This document shows positions 8,339 to 18,353 of a stretch of DNA of 64,000 nucleotides, piece by piece. The position numbers and the translations under genes were made by a program. The notes beneath the pieces are model-generated. The model did not search any database and was not told the DNA's origin. It saw nothing but the letters and a program-made list of their open reading frames with translations. This DNA is from Bacteroidales bacterium UBA5197. GTDB lineage: Bacteria > Bacteroidota > Bacteroidia > Bacteroidales > Lentimicrobiaceae. Position 1 is the stretch's first letter. Every line of letters begins with the position of its first letter. The stretch is from NCBI GenBank assembly GCA_002412885.1, contig DHVX01000062.1, forward strand, positions 373,673-437,672. The letters run 5' to 3'.

Positions 8339-9667
8339 TTATCCTGCAATCACTATTTTCATGTGTCCGCTCCTTTTATCCGACATAAACCGGATCAGAT
8401 AAACTCCATTTTTGCATCCCCTGAAATTTAACATAAGTTTCTGACCATTTATAACTTCTGAATAATCAGCAGGACTAAGATATGAACCATCAATATCTAA
8501 AATTGAAATATTGATATCTGATTCGCCCGGGAGTAATTTTATAGAAGTCATATCTTTTACAGGATTGGGAAAGGCTTTAAGTTCAGGAATCTTGCTGAAA
8601 GCATCAACCGGAGTGAAGAATGATGGATGCATCAATATAGAATCCAGAAATATCATTGACCTGTCAAAGAATATATCCGGCATCGAATGCCCGCCTTTAT
8701 GGCTTAAAAATTCAAAACTCAGGTTATAGTGAATCAGTGAATCACGAATTGTAAGGTTTGGGTAATAAGCCAGCGTTTCATCGTTTGTGCCGCATCCCAA
8801 AAGAATACTTACGCTATCAGCAGGGCTCAACTCACTTATCCTTTGGCCGATATCATAAGTTTTCCATTTATTATAAACAGAATCAATCATCATGCCCCAC
8901 TCATTAAAGGGGTAGTCAACAATCCGCGGATTTATATATGTTTGAGTTGAATTCTGGTTTGGTGAAAAACCGCTGGCTGCCAGAAACATACTCTTTGTAA
9001 AAAAACCGGGAATTATTTCGGGGAGGTCCGTGTAGAAGCCAAAAAAATTATAATAATAGGGTGGTTGCCCGTTCTCAAGAATTATCATAATTCTTGCTGC
9101 CGGTAACCAGATATCGTTGTTTATGTGTCCGGCATGTGCTGATATTGCCCTGAATCTGTCATTGTGTTGCAATGCCAGCCAGAACGCGCCATAGGCGCCC
9201 AGCGATTGCCCGAATAGTGCCCGGGCGTTTTTCTCAGGCATTGCCCTGAAACTGCTTTCCACCCATTCAACTACGTCGAAGGCAGCAAAGTCTTCAAAAT
9301 TACCGGTAAGAGGTGAGTTCACATATACCCCGGAGCCAAATGGCAAAGAAGAGTGGTCGGCACAAATGATGATTACCGGCCTTATGGTGCCAGACTCCAG
9401 CAATTGATCCAGCCGTACCTGAGCCGGATTCAGCGATTGATGGTTGCCTCCCCAGCCATGCAGATAATATATTGTTGAAAAATGCTCATCCTGATCTTTG
9501 TAGTAATCATCCGGAAGAAAAACAGTAACATTTCGCAACTGCTTCAGCGAAGGGCTGTAAAATGATGTATCTATCCTTATGAATTGCGCAAATAGCTGAT
9601 TTTGAAAAGACAGGGAGAGAAACAGGATTAAAAAAAAGACGATTCCATGAGAGATGTGCTTTTTCAT
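8339..9667 (-). CDS. Secreted esterase with T9SS sorting domain
   Basis: 442 residues from ATG 9667 (GTG at 9670 is an alternative). A signal peptide (cleavage near LFAQ) is followed by an alpha/beta-hydrolase domain of the esterase D / feruloyl-esterase-like family (about 35-330): YYLHGWGG oxyanion region, nucleophile Ser in GQSLGAYG, and a late HKGGHSMP His. The last 80 residues are a type A T9SS sorting domain with the FPNPVKD opening, an ILDIDG strand and the GVYLIRF ending. It should be secreted through the outer membrane and surface-bound or released. The substrate (sugar ester or other acyl ester) cannot be told. Confidence 0.87.
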   Translation of the reverse strand: MKKHISHGIVFFLILFLSLSFQNQLFAQFIRIDTSFYSPSLKQLRNVTVFLPDDYYKDQDEHFSTIYYLHGWGGNHQSLNPAQVRLDQLLESGTIRPVIIICADHSSLPFGSGVYVNSPLTGNFEDFAAFDVVEWVESSFRAMPEKNARALFGQSLGAYGAFWLALQHNDRFRAISAHAGHINNDIWLPAARIMIILENGQPPYYYNFFGFYTDLPEIIPGFFTKSMFLAASGFSPNQNSTQTYINPRIVDYPFNEWGMMIDSVYNKWKTYDIGQRISELSPADSVSILLGCGTNDETLAYYPNLTIRDSLIHYNLSFEFLSHKGGHSMPDIFFDRSMIFLDSILMHPSFFTPVDAFSKIPELKAFPNPVKDMTSIKLLPGESDINISILDIDGSYLSPADYSEVINGQKLMLNFRGCKNGVYLIRFMSDKRSGHMKIVIAG

Positions 9668-9670
9668 CAC

Positions 9671-10016
9671 TTTTTTGTTTTGAGATGGAGTTCGTATAAA
9701 AAGATCAAATCAGGCCGATTGATTTGTTTCGCCAAAGTTGATTTGATTCATCAGCAATACAAATGCATATAACAAAGCTACAAAAATTCGAATAATTTTA
9801 ATGAAAAATTCAAGATTTCCGAAATAATTATATTTAAAGTACGGGAATGTTTATTCTGTTATTAATCGGCAACTGAAGATGGAATCGATATGGCTCATAA
9901 TAAATAAGAGCCAAACTGATCCATGAATAATTATTTGAACAATCCAGATCGGGAGGCGTCCGGTAATAAGCGGATGATATGTCATTTTTACTTCAGAAAA
10001 CCGGAGGTTGACTAAC
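9671..10016. other. Intergenic region with no recognised gene
   Basis: About 350 A/T-rich bases between the esterase gene start and the atpC terminator. No frame of convincing length or composition and no RNA gene were recognised. It must hold the promoter of the leftward esterase gene; the best minus-strand -7 candidate is TAGCTTTG (9773-9780), with no good -33 box. Confidence 0.5.
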
Positions 10017-10045
10017 AAAAAAGCCGCTGATGTTCAACGGCTTTT
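10017..10045 (-). terminator. Terminator of atpD-atpC
   Basis: On the minus strand AAAAGCCG / CGGCTTTT with an 11-base loop is followed by a T-run. It starts 23 bases after the atpC stop and marks the end of the two-gene operon. Confidence 0.85.
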
Positions 10046-10067
10046 AATTTTGTTTTGCTTCCGGATT

Positions 10068-10304
10068 TTATCCGGCAAGAATAAGAATGTTATTATTTTC
10101 AACTTTAAGGGTTCCCCCTTTAATTTCAATAAAGCGGGTTTGCTTGTCGTTACCCACCAGCTTTACTTTCCCCTTTTTCAGTATGGCTATCATAGGTGCA
10201 TGGTTGTGCAGAATTTCAAATGAACCCGTTTTCCCGGGAAGCTGAACCAGGCTAACTTCTCCTTTGAAAATGGTGGTTTCGGGTGTGATGATTTCGAGAG
10301 TCAT
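10068..10304 (-). CDS. atpC: ATP synthase F1 subunit epsilon (short form)
   Basis: Part of the F1 central stalk. 78 residues with the N-terminal beta-sandwich pattern (LEIITPETTIFKGEV, GSFEILHNHAPMIAIL). The family is usually 130-140 residues in proteobacteria; the C-terminal two-helix domain that can inhibit ATP hydrolysis is absent. The stop is followed by a terminator, so this is not a frameshift artefact. Short epsilon subunits are common in Bacteroidota. It lies 15 bases after atpD. Confidence 0.93.
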   Translation of the reverse strand: MTLEIITPETTIFKGEVSLVQLPGKTGSFEILHNHAPMIAILKKGKVKLVGNDKQTRFIEIKGGTLKVENNNILILAG

Positions 10305-10319
10305 TTTGTAGAATTGATT

Positions 10320-11825
10320 TTACTTGCTTTCCATCATCTTTTTCCCTTTTTCAATGGCTTCTTCAATGGTGCCAACCAGATTGAAAGCAGCTTCGGGGTA
10401 TTCGTCCATTTCGCCGTCAAGAATCATTTTAAATCCTTTTATGGTATCTTCAATGGCCACAAAAGTTCCCGGAATGCCTGTGAACTGAGTAGCTACAAAG
10501 AAAGGCTGAGAAAGGAAGCGCTGCACACGTCTGGCTCTTGATACAACCAGTTTGTCTTCGTCAGAGAGTTCATCCATGCCAAGAATGGCAATGATGTCCT
10601 GCAATTCTTTATACCGTTGAAGTATTTCTTTAACTCTTTGAGCAGTATTGTAATGTTCTTCTCCCACAACATCAACATTGAGTATTCTTGAGGTTGAATC
10701 AAGGGGGTCAACGGCAGGGTAGATTCCTAACTCGGCAATTTTCCGGCTTAATACTGTGGTTGCATCAAGGTGGGCAAAAGTTGTGGCTGGTGCCGGGTCG
10801 GTAAGGTCATCGGCAGGTACATAAACAGCCTGTACCGAAGTAATTGAACCACGCTTTGTAGAAGTAATACGTTCCTGCATGATACCCATTTCTGAAGCCA
10901 GCGTAGGTTGATAACCTACTGCCGATGGCATTCGTCCTAAAAGCGCAGATACTTCGGAACCGGCCTGGGTAAAGCGGAAAATATTGTCAACAAAGAAAAG
11001 TATATCGCGTCCACCTGTTTTTTCGTCTCCATCGCGAAAATATTCGGCCATAGTAAGTCCCGAAAGGGCAACTCTGGCACGCGCTCCGGGAGGTTCGTTC
11101 ATTTGTCCGAACACCAGTGTAGCTTGTGATTTCATCAATTCTGCACGGTCAACCTTACTGAGGTCCCATCCGCCTTTTTCCATGTCTTCAACAAAGGCAT
11201 CGCCATAGCGGATAACCCCTGATTCAATCATTTCGCGCATCAGGTCGTTGCCTTCGCGGGTTCTTTCTCCAACACCTGAAAATACCGATAGTCCGGAGTA
11301 CCTTTTGGCGATGTTGTTGATCAACTCCATGATGATAACGGTTTTTCCAACGCCGGCACCACCAAACAAACCAATTTTTCCTCCTTTGGCATAAGGCTCA
11401 ATCAGGTCGATTACTTTTATACCGGTATAAAGAATTTCCTGCTGAGTGGTTAGGTTTTCAAATTTTGGCGGATCGCGATGAATGGCATACCCTCCCATAT
11501 TGGAAACATCGCCCAGCCCGTCAATAGGAGCGCCGATCACATTGAACAAACGTCCTTTAACTTCTTCGCCAACAGGCATGGTGATAGGTTTTCCGGTTGA
11601 AACAACCTTCATGCCCCGATACAATCCATCGGTTGAGTCCATGGCGATGGTTCTCACGGTGCTTTCGCCAATATCCTGCTGACATTCAAGTACGATTTTG
11701 TGCCCGTTTGCATGGGTTACTTCAAGGGCATCGTAAATATTGGGAAGGGTTGTTTTTTGATCGAACGATACGTCAACTACAGGTCCGATGATCTGTGAAA
11801 TCTTGCCAGCGATAATTTCGGCCAT
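10320..11825 (-). CDS. atpD: ATP synthase F1 subunit beta
   Basis: Catalytic subunit of F1. 501 residues, full length. The Walker A motif GGAGVGKT (about residue 160), the GERTREGNDL catalytic Glu loop, the Walker B-like DILFFVDNIFRFTQAG segment and ALLGRMPSAVGYQPTL are all intact. ATG at 11825. Only atpC accompanies it; the other ATP synthase genes are not in the window, matching the split atpDC arrangement seen in many Bacteroidota. A TAAATTTG -7 box on the minus strand lies at 11856-11863. Confidence 0.98.
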   Translation of the reverse strand: MAEIIAGKISQIIGPVVDVSFDQKTTLPNIYDALEVTHANGHKIVLECQQDIGESTVRTIAMDSTDGLYRGMKVVSTGKPITMPVGEEVKGRLFNVIGAPIDGLGDVSNMGGYAIHRDPPKFENLTTQQEILYTGIKVIDLIEPYAKGGKIGLFGGAGVGKTVIIMELINNIAKRYSGLSVFSGVGERTREGNDLMREMIESGVIRYGDAFVEDMEKGGWDLSKVDRAELMKSQATLVFGQMNEPPGARARVALSGLTMAEYFRDGDEKTGGRDILFFVDNIFRFTQAGSEVSALLGRMPSAVGYQPTLASEMGIMQERITSTKRGSITSVQAVYVPADDLTDPAPATTFAHLDATTVLSRKIAELGIYPAVDPLDSTSRILNVDVVGEEHYNTAQRVKEILQRYKELQDIIAILGMDELSDEDKLVVSRARRVQRFLSQPFFVATQFTGIPGTFVAIEDTIKGFKMILDGEMDEYPEAAFNLVGTIEEAIEKGKKMMESK

Positions 11826-12169
11826 AATATTCTCTTATTGTTTGTAGATTGTGGGCAAATTTAACAAACAATCCTTTGTTATAAATGTTCAGGAAGAGAA
11901 AGTTTCGTATTTCAGGGATTGTAATATTTCAAAATCATTGTGTATTGTCTGTGGCGGTGGTTTTAATATGGGTTATCATTTTTTCGTCAATTTGCAGTTG
12001 AACTGATATTGAAATCGTGAAGTATTCTTGAGTCTATTTTATTAATTCACGTTATTTTATCAATTGGATTGTCTGGCAGCAAAGCAAAGCCATAATAATT
12101 AAATTTGCAGCGTGGTCCACTTTCCTATTCAGTCAGAAATCACAGACTCAGATTTATTTTAAGTACCAG
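11826..12169. other. Divergent intergenic region, promoters only
   Basis: 344 bases between divergent atpD and the GT-C gene. Minus-strand TAAATTTG at 11856-11863 fits an atpD -7 box and plus-strand TAAATTTG at 12100-12107 fits a promoter for the rightward gene, though neither has a well-placed -33 box. No coding frame or structured RNA was recognised. Confidence 0.55.
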
Positions 12170-13786
12170 ATGATAAAATTGCCAGCCGCTAATATCCGGC
12201 GTATAAAACAATCCGGTTTATGGATGCTCATTTTATTGTGGGCAATGCTTACTTTGCTGAACATTACCAAGGCATTTCACATCGACGATACTTTTCATCT
12301 GGAATCTGCTGAATGGATCAGAGAAAATCCATTAACACCCATGTCGGGGCTTATAAACTGGGCGGATAGTCCAACTCCGCTTTATACGCACAATCAGCCT
12401 CCTTTGTTTTTTTATATGATTGCACTGATTGTTTATTTTGCCGGTACCGGAGAAATTCCACTTCACCTTTTTCTTTCAATCTTCACTTTTTTATCCCTTT
12501 CTATTTTCGATCGCTTAACTCACCTTTTAAAAATCAGAAACAGCGGGTTACTTCTCCTGCTTTTTGCTTTTTCTCCTGCACTTATTGTAAACCAGAATCT
12601 GATGACAGATATACCTTTGTTGTCGCTGATTCTGGGGTCGGCTTATTTTCTTGTTGTTGCATCTGAACAACCCAAGGCAAGGTCGTATGTTCTTGCTGCA
12701 CTGCTTCTGGGGATCGGATTACTTATCAAATATTCCGTTCTACCGCTTTTGGTTGTTTTGATACTGGTGTTAATTATCAGGCGAGACTTCAGGTATCTTA
12801 CAGTTCTGTTGATTCCGATGGGTATGCTGTTTTTATGGTCGGTGTGGAACTATACCGAATATGGTTCCGTTCATTTTTTCGACAGGCCCACAGGCGGACT
12901 GCATATCAACAGGATGTGGTCGTTTATGGCAGTGATTGGTTCGGTTTGCCTGTTTACGGCATCCCTGTTTCATGGCAGCTGGCCCTTCAGATTTGCGCGC
13001 TATGTAATTGCAGCCGTCATTCTTATGTTTCTGGCCTTACTCTTTTTGTTTATTTCCGGATTGGTTTCTGAGCAAGCAACAGCCAATATTTTGAACATTG
13101 GATTTATCCTGAATGGCTTTTTCTTATTTTTTCTGATGATACGGTTTGCAGTGAAGTCTATCAAAGCAAGTGGTTTCCGGCAAACAATTGAATCAGATGG
13201 ATTTATAATGTTTCTTTTTGCGGGAGCCACATCGGCTTTTATCATGCTGTATGCACCTTTTATGGCAACCCGGCATATTTTGCTGATTCTGCCTTTCTTG
13301 TTGCTGTTTTTATGGCCTTTGATCGAAAAGTCAGGGAGAACAATTAACCGTGTTTCATTGATTTCAACCGTAATTCTGGGTATTGCCCTTGGGATTTCAG
13401 ATTATACCTATGCCGGATTTTATAGAAAGATGGCCTCTGAAATAAAATTTCCGCAAGGAACAAAGGTTTGGACAGCCGGACATTGGGGCTGGCAATGGTA
13501 TTCAGCCAAAAACGGGATGATACCCTTTGCGGGAAGCACATCTGAAATGAATGAAGGCGACTTGTTTGTTTATCCCGGAAATATTCCCCGTCAGTCATTT
13601 GAGAATAGCCTTGAATTAACTGTTGTTGAGAAATGCTTTGAATCGGCAACTCCGCTTACATTTTTTTCGGGCAACAATAATGCAAGCATGTATTCATCTT
13701 CAATGAAAATACCTCCCTGGACTTTCTCAATGCGTCCGATCGATACCGTTTATGTTTGCAGGGTAGTCAGAATTTTAAAAGAGTAG
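12170..13786 (+). CDS. GT-C type membrane glycosyltransferase (PMT/ArnT-like)
   Basis: 538 residues with about 11-12 hydrophobic segments. The first extracytoplasmic loop carries the acidic pair in HIDDTFHLESAEW, as expected for GT-C enzymes of the GT39/GT83 type that use polyprenyl-phosphate sugars; a NQPPLFFY motif follows in the same loop. The C-terminal 110 residues are soluble and probably periplasmic. Likely role: transfer of a sugar to an extracytoplasmic lipid or protein acceptor; substrate unknown. It stands alone and is convergent with the Crp/Fnr gene. Confidence 0.72.
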   Translation: MIKLPAANIRRIKQSGLWMLILLWAMLTLLNITKAFHIDDTFHLESAEWIRENPLTPMSGLINWADSPTPLYTHNQPPLFFYMIALIVYFAGTGEIPLHLFLSIFTFLSLSIFDRLTHLLKIRNSGLLLLLFAFSPALIVNQNLMTDIPLLSLILGSAYFLVVASEQPKARSYVLAALLLGIGLLIKYSVLPLLVVLILVLIIRRDFRYLTVLLIPMGMLFLWSVWNYTEYGSVHFFDRPTGGLHINRMWSFMAVIGSVCLFTASLFHGSWPFRFARYVIAAVILMFLALLFLFISGLVSEQATANILNIGFILNGFFLFFLMIRFAVKSIKASGFRQTIESDGFIMFLFAGATSAFIMLYAPFMATRHILLILPFLLLFLWPLIEKSGRTINRVSLISTVILGIALGISDYTYAGFYRKMASEIKFPQGTKVWTAGHWGWQWYSAKNGMIPFAGSTSEMNEGDLFVYPGNIPRQSFENSLELTVVEKCFESATPLTFFSGNNNASMYSSSMKIPPWTFSMRPIDTVYVCRVVRILKE

Positions 13787-13798
13787 AAAAAAGGCATT

Positions 13799-14491
13799 TT
13801 ATCCCCTCAGGTTTATGCCCTCAAGGCTTGGTAAATCTATAAGTAATACGTTTTTATCTTCCAGCTTTATCAGACCTTCTTTTTCGAAAGTTTTAAGCAA
13901 TTTCACTGTACTCTCCGTTGAAAGTCCTGCAAAATCAGCGATATCTTTGCGACTGAGGTAAGGAAACACATCTTCAGTCACCTGCTCTTTCCACAAATAC
14001 AGCAAAGCTCCGGCAAGGCGGCCGTTCATTTGTTTGTACATCAGGTCATGTATGGAGATGTATAGTTTACTGTTTTGTTCACAATATCTGTTTATGATGT
14101 TGTAGGCAAAATTCCCGTTGCCTTTGATAAGTCCGGTTACAGCTTCTTTCTCTATCAGACAGGCTGTGGTTTCGCGCAAAGCAACAACCGAATAATTGTA
14201 GGTGTGATTGTCAAATGCCACTGAAAGCCCCACAAATTCCCCGCTTTTTACCAGCCGAAGATTGAAATTACGGGTTGCGTCTCCTTCAACATATTGCTTT
14301 GCCAATCCGTCTAAAATAAAGAGCACGCTCGATGCAAAAGCACCTTGCTTGGTTAGGTTTTCGCCTTTCCTGAAAACTACCCTTGTTTTGCTGTTGCGCG
14401 CCAACTCAACTTCTTCAGGCAGCAGATTACGGAAACAAGGGGCATCAATATGGCTGAAAGAACAATTGTCAGGAGGAATATAAGTTTTCAT
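13799..14491 (-). CDS. Crp/Fnr-family transcriptional regulator
   Basis: 230 residues: an N-terminal cyclic-nucleotide-binding-type beta roll (about 20-140, with GEFVGLSVAF) and a C-terminal winged helix (about 155-225) whose recognition region is LSRKDIADFAGLSTESTVKLLKTFEKEGLI. It should bind DNA as a dimer and respond to a small ligand or redox state. Cysteines at about residues 9, 19, 111 and 138 leave an FNR-like cofactor possible, but the spacing is not that of E. coli FNR. ATG at 14491. A heptamer-repeat array starts 40 bases upstream of the start. Confidence 0.88.
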   Translation of the reverse strand: MKTYIPPDNCSFSHIDAPCFRNLLPEEVELARNSKTRVVFRKGENLTKQGAFASSVLFILDGLAKQYVEGDATRNFNLRLVKSGEFVGLSVAFDNHTYNYSVVALRETTACLIEKEAVTGLIKGNGNFAYNIINRYCEQNSKLYISIHDLMYKQMNGRLAGALLYLWKEQVTEDVFPYLSRKDIADFAGLSTESTVKLLKTFEKEGLIKLEDKNVLLIDLPSLEGINLRG

Positions 14492-14531
14492 TGGATGGCA
14501 TTTGTATGCAAAGATAGGGATTTGAGCGGAT

Positions 14532-14651
14532 GTAGGAAGTCAGAGGTCGGAAGTAGGAAGATATGATGTCGGAGGCCGGATGTGGGAAGTCAGAGTGGGA
14601 TTGTCAAAAGTCAGTCCTGAAATCAATAGGGCTCAGAGGTCGGAAGTCAGG
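14532..14651. repeat. Degenerate 7-bp repeat array (locus 1)
   Basis: The core 14532-14596 reads as consecutive 7-base words such as GTAGGAA, GTCAGAG, GTCGGAA and GCCGGAT, with one slip; a further block GCTCAGAGGTCGGAAGTCAG lies at 14632-14651. The consensus is roughly G(T/C)C(A/G)GAN. It fills the gap between the Crp/Fnr and GH38 genes and has no coding potential. Confidence 0.8.
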
Positions 14652-14742
14652 CATAAAGTGTTTGTTTTGATGTTGAGTATCAAGAGATTTGAGTTTTGTC
14701 ATTTCATTAACCTGAAAAAACAAAGTATTTCAAATGGAATCT

Positions 14743-14750
14743 TAATTTTG
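14743..14750 (+). promoter_or_regulatory. -7 box upstream of the GH38 gene
   Basis: TAATTTTG fits the TAnnTTTG consensus, 31 bases before the GH38 start codon. No good -33 box is visible at the expected distance. Confidence 0.45.
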
Positions 14751-14781
14751 CCTTTTATTGCGAGAATAAAACTTAAAGGAC

Positions 14782-17700
14782 ATGAGATCAGCGATTATCA
14801 TTTTTTCAGCATTCTTTTTGGGTGCAATATTGTTTGCCCAAACCGTTTCGGCTCAGAATGAAATCATCGTAAACGGATTTGAACGAAAACTCACCGGCGA
14901 CGATTTTTCCTATCACTCTTCAATTCCCATTGCTACCGAAAGTCTGCTTATCCGGGCAACCGACGGCAACTCAACTATGAAATGGGAAACTGCTCCGGTT
15001 CCGGTTAAGTTTGAATCGGAGTTTGTAACCTTTGCGTGGTTGGCCGGCATCGGTTCTTCGCCCGGCAAGGCAAGCTTTGATCTTTCGATAAACGGTGTTG
15101 AAATGTTCACATTCTGGGCTGATGGCTCAGATGAATGGAATCTGAAAGCCAGGGACGGATCTGCATTATCCTTCAAAAAAGATATGGTTGATCAGCATGG
15201 TGACAGGTTTGGATTTATTTATCTGACAATTCCGGCGAACAAACTTAAGGCCGGTCAACCGCTTGTGCTTGAAGTTACAGGAGGTAACTTCAATAAAACA
15301 TCCTGGTATATGACGTTTAAGTTTGCCATAGAAAATGGATTGACCGTGAAATCTCTGCCGGCTATTTTTGAGTCAGATGGCAAACAATATCAGCTTGGTG
15401 TTGCCGGAATACTGCACTTTGGGGAAAGTGCTCAGGCAAAAGTTTTTATGGATGGAAAGTTGATCAGCGACACTCAGATAAACTTTGGTTACAACTATGT
15501 GAAGCTTAAGTTTCCGGCTGTATCGCGAAAAAAAATTATAGATTATCGCCTCGAAATAGCTGGTAAATCAAGCAAAGGGAAACTTGAACTTCAACCGGTA
15601 AAGAAATGGCGCGTTAACTTCGTGCAGCATTCACATACCGATATCGGTTATACACGTTCGCAAACGGAAATCCTGGCAGAGCATCTGCGTTTCATCGACT
15701 ACGCACTTGATTATTGCGACAACACAGACAACTATCCCGATGAAGCAAAATTCCGATGGACCTGCGAAGCTTCATGGGCGGTGGATGAATACCTGAAGTG
15801 CCGGCCCGCAAAGCAGATTGAGCGTTTGAAACAAAGGGTGAAAGAGGGAAGAATTGAAATTACAGGCATGTATTTCAATTTTAATGAGCTGCCTGATGAA
15901 CAGATTTTGGCCGCTTCTCTTCAGCCCCTGTCACGCATCCGCGAAAGCGGAATGGATGTAAAAACTGCCATGCAGAACGATGTAAACGGTATAGGATGGA
16001 GTTTGTGTGATTATTACAGCGATATGGGTGTTAAGTATCTGAATATGGGAACTCACGGCCATCGCGCATTGATCTGTTTCGATAAGCCTACCCTTTTCTG
16101 GTGGGAGTCACCTTCGGGCAAACAAATGCTGGCCTATCGCGCAGAACATTACATGATCGGGAATACGGTTTTCAAAATTCATGCTGGCGACTTTAATGTT
16201 TTTGAAGGTGAGTTGCTTACTTACCTTTTGAACCTTGAAGCAAAAGGCTATGAATACGATCTGATTTCTATTCAGCACTCAGGTTATCTGGTGGATAATG
16301 CTCCGCCTTCAACCATGGCCAGCGACATGATCAGGCAATGGAATGAAAAATATACATGGCCTAAACTGAAAACAGCATCAGCGACATCTTTTTTTGAAGA
16401 GATGGAAGCAAAATATGCATCGGAATTTCAGGTAATCAGAGGTGCATGGCCCGATTGGTGGACTGACGGTTTCGGGGCTTCAGCGCGCGAAGTTACAGCC
16501 ACGCGTATTGCGCAAAGCGACCTCATTGCAAATACAGCTGGCCTTTGCATGGCTGCTTTGCAGGGTTCTGTGTTGCCTGAAAAAATCTCTGACCGTATTG
16601 AATCCACCAACTCCGCCCTGCTTTTTTATACCGAGCATACCGTAGGATATAACAACAGTGTGCGTGAGCCATTTCATAAATATACCATGGAACAGCGATC
16701 CCTTAAGGAATCCTATGCCTGGGAAGCCGGCCGCAGAGCCAAAATGCTGGGTGAAGAAACCATGGGCTTGCTGCAAAGTTTCATCACCCGGGAAAAAGAT
16801 CCATCTTTGGTGGTTTACAATACCCTGAACTGGAAACGAAGCGGACTTTTTAAGGTGTATATCGATCATCAGATACTTCCCAGATACACACCATTCTCAA
16901 TAATCGATCAAAACGGAAATGAAATCAAAGCCCAGCCGGTGGAACACCATTCCGATGGCACTTACTGGAGTGTTTGGGTGGATGATATTCCGGCTTTCGG
17001 TTACAAAAAGTTTGTCATCAGAACTGATAAAAATAAAGCGGTGCAATCACTGCCAAAGGAAGTTAAAGAAATGCAAAGCATCGAAAATCAGTGGTATAAA
17101 ATTCTGATTGACAATCAGAAAGGCGCAATATCCGGTATCTATGATAAAGAGTTGAATCAGGAACTGGTTGATCAGGGTGCTGAATATAAATTCGGGGAGT
17201 TTATTTATGAACTCCTCAACAACCGGTCACAGATGGAGTCCTTTAAACTAGACAATTATACCCGTGAAGGTCTTGAAAAAGTATGGTTTGATGGCTTTGA
17301 AGAAGGTGAAGTCTGGAACACGGTCAAATTCAGGGGCAATACCCGGGCAGCCAACCGCGACAATACCTTTGAATTTGAAATCAGGCTTTTTAACACCACC
17401 AAACGAATCGACCTTGCATATGCCATTGAAAAAAAGCTGGTTACAGATCCCGAAGGCATATACATTGCGTTTCCTTTTGCACTTGAAAACGGACAACTTG
17501 CTTTTGATGTGCAGGGAGGTGAAGTCAGGGCAGGAATCGATCAGATCAAGGGTTCGGCCAACGACTGGAATACTGTGCAGAATTATGCCCGGCTTTCGAA
17601 CAACTCTTCACAGATTATGCTGAGTTCAGAAGAAATTCCGCTGATGCAGTTTGGCGGCATCAATACCGGAAGGTTCAAAGCCGGAGCAACGCCTGAAACC

Positions 17701-18150
17701 ACGCATATGTATGGTTGGCCCATGAATAATTATTGGGTTACCAACTTTAATGCTGACCAGCATGGCGGGCACGACTGGGTTTATACCATCAGCAGTCAGG
17801 CAGGCAATGCCATGCAGGATGCCGTCAGATATGGATGGGGCAACCGGACACCATTTCTCAGCCGTATATTGCCGGGTGGAGGTAAGGGTGAAGCCAGATG
17901 GGAAGAATCATTCATTACAGGATGGCCGGAAAACCTGCTGCTGATCAGTGCTACACCTTCTCAGGATGGAAAAACATTGTTGCTTCATGTACGCGAAATT
18001 GCCGGGAAAAGTTGCCTTCCAGGATTGCAGAACAGCCAAAACCGTGAGCTTTTGAACTGCATACAGGTGGATGTAACCGGAAAAGAAGTGATGGGTGGAA
18101 GCGTGGAATTAAAGCCATTCGAGTCGAAATTTCTTCGGGTCGAAATTTAA
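14782..18150 (+). CDS. Secreted GH38-family alpha-mannosidase
   Basis: 1122 residues. The signal peptide (cleavage near VSAQ) sends it to the periplasm or outer membrane. The GH38 N-terminal domain begins around residue 275: HSHTDIGYT provides the zinc ligands His285 and Asp287, and the QNDVNGIGW motif holds the likely nucleophile Asp400; IQHSGYLVDN gives a later active-site His. A helical middle domain (about 590-680) and the GH38 C-terminal beta domains follow. The first 270 residues look like a beta-sandwich accessory region. It should cleave alpha-mannosides of glycoproteins or polysaccharides. An AAAGGA ribosome site lies just before ATG 14782. Confidence 0.88.
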   Translation: MRSAIIIFSAFFLGAILFAQTVSAQNEIIVNGFERKLTGDDFSYHSSIPIATESLLIRATDGNSTMKWETAPVPVKFESEFVTFAWLAGIGSSPGKASFDLSINGVEMFTFWADGSDEWNLKARDGSALSFKKDMVDQHGDRFGFIYLTIPANKLKAGQPLVLEVTGGNFNKTSWYMTFKFAIENGLTVKSLPAIFESDGKQYQLGVAGILHFGESAQAKVFMDGKLISDTQINFGYNYVKLKFPAVSRKKIIDYRLEIAGKSSKGKLELQPVKKWRVNFVQHSHTDIGYTRSQTEILAEHLRFIDYALDYCDNTDNYPDEAKFRWTCEASWAVDEYLKCRPAKQIERLKQRVKEGRIEITGMYFNFNELPDEQILAASLQPLSRIRESGMDVKTAMQNDVNGIGWSLCDYYSDMGVKYLNMGTHGHRALICFDKPTLFWWESPSGKQMLAYRAEHYMIGNTVFKIHAGDFNVFEGELLTYLLNLEAKGYEYDLISIQHSGYLVDNAPPSTMASDMIRQWNEKYTWPKLKTASATSFFEEMEAKYASEFQVIRGAWPDWWTDGFGASAREVTATRIAQSDLIANTAGLCMAALQGSVLPEKISDRIESTNSALLFYTEHTVGYNNSVREPFHKYTMEQRSLKESYAWEAGRRAKMLGEETMGLLQSFITREKDPSLVVYNTLNWKRSGLFKVYIDHQILPRYTPFSIIDQNGNEIKAQPVEHHSDGTYWSVWVDDIPAFGYKKFVIRTDKNKAVQSLPKEVKEMQSIENQWYKILIDNQKGAISGIYDKELNQELVDQGAEYKFGEFIYELLNNRSQMESFKLDNYTREGLEKVWFDGFEEGEVWNTVKFRGNTRAANRDNTFEFEIRLFNTTKRIDLAYAIEKKLVTDPEGIYIAFPFALENGQLAFDVQGGEVRAGIDQIKGSANDWNTVQNYARLSNNSSQIMLSSEEIPLMQFGGINTGRFKAGATPETTHMYGWPMNNYWVTNFNADQHGGHDWVYTISSQAGNAMQDAVRYGWGNRTPFLSRILPGGGKGEARWEESFITGWPENLLLISATPSQDGKTLLLHVREIAGKSCLPGLQNSQNRELLNCIQVDVTGKEVMGGSVELKPFESKFLRVEI

Positions 18151-18315
18151 AGAGGTTTTCATTACATTTGAACTGAGAAAGATAATAGAGTAAGTAGGAC
18201 TCTCCTTATCCGTTATTGCTGTTGGGTTTGTTTGATTGATTTTTGTCTGAATGCCCGAATGTAACCATTTTAGCTTCAGATATATAAATTCTTTCATATA
18301 ACCAGAACAATTTTG

Positions 18316-18323
18316 TAACTTTG
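18316..18323 (+). promoter_or_regulatory. -7 box of the small T9SS protein gene
   Basis: TAACTTTG matches TAnnTTTG exactly, 30 bases before the ATG at 18354; the -33 region is weak (CTTT). Confidence 0.55.
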
Positions 18324-18353
18324 AATCAGATAAACCCTCTAAAAAGCCCTTGT

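Noticed and set aside
8149..8388. Rightward 79-codon frame over the tRNA-Phe
   Set aside because: It runs through the tRNA and its terminator and has no ATG context; the tRNA explains the sequence.
14580..14861. Rightward 93-codon frame before the GH38 gene
   Set aside because: It starts in the heptamer array and overlaps the GH38 signal peptide in another frame; composition is that of the repeats.
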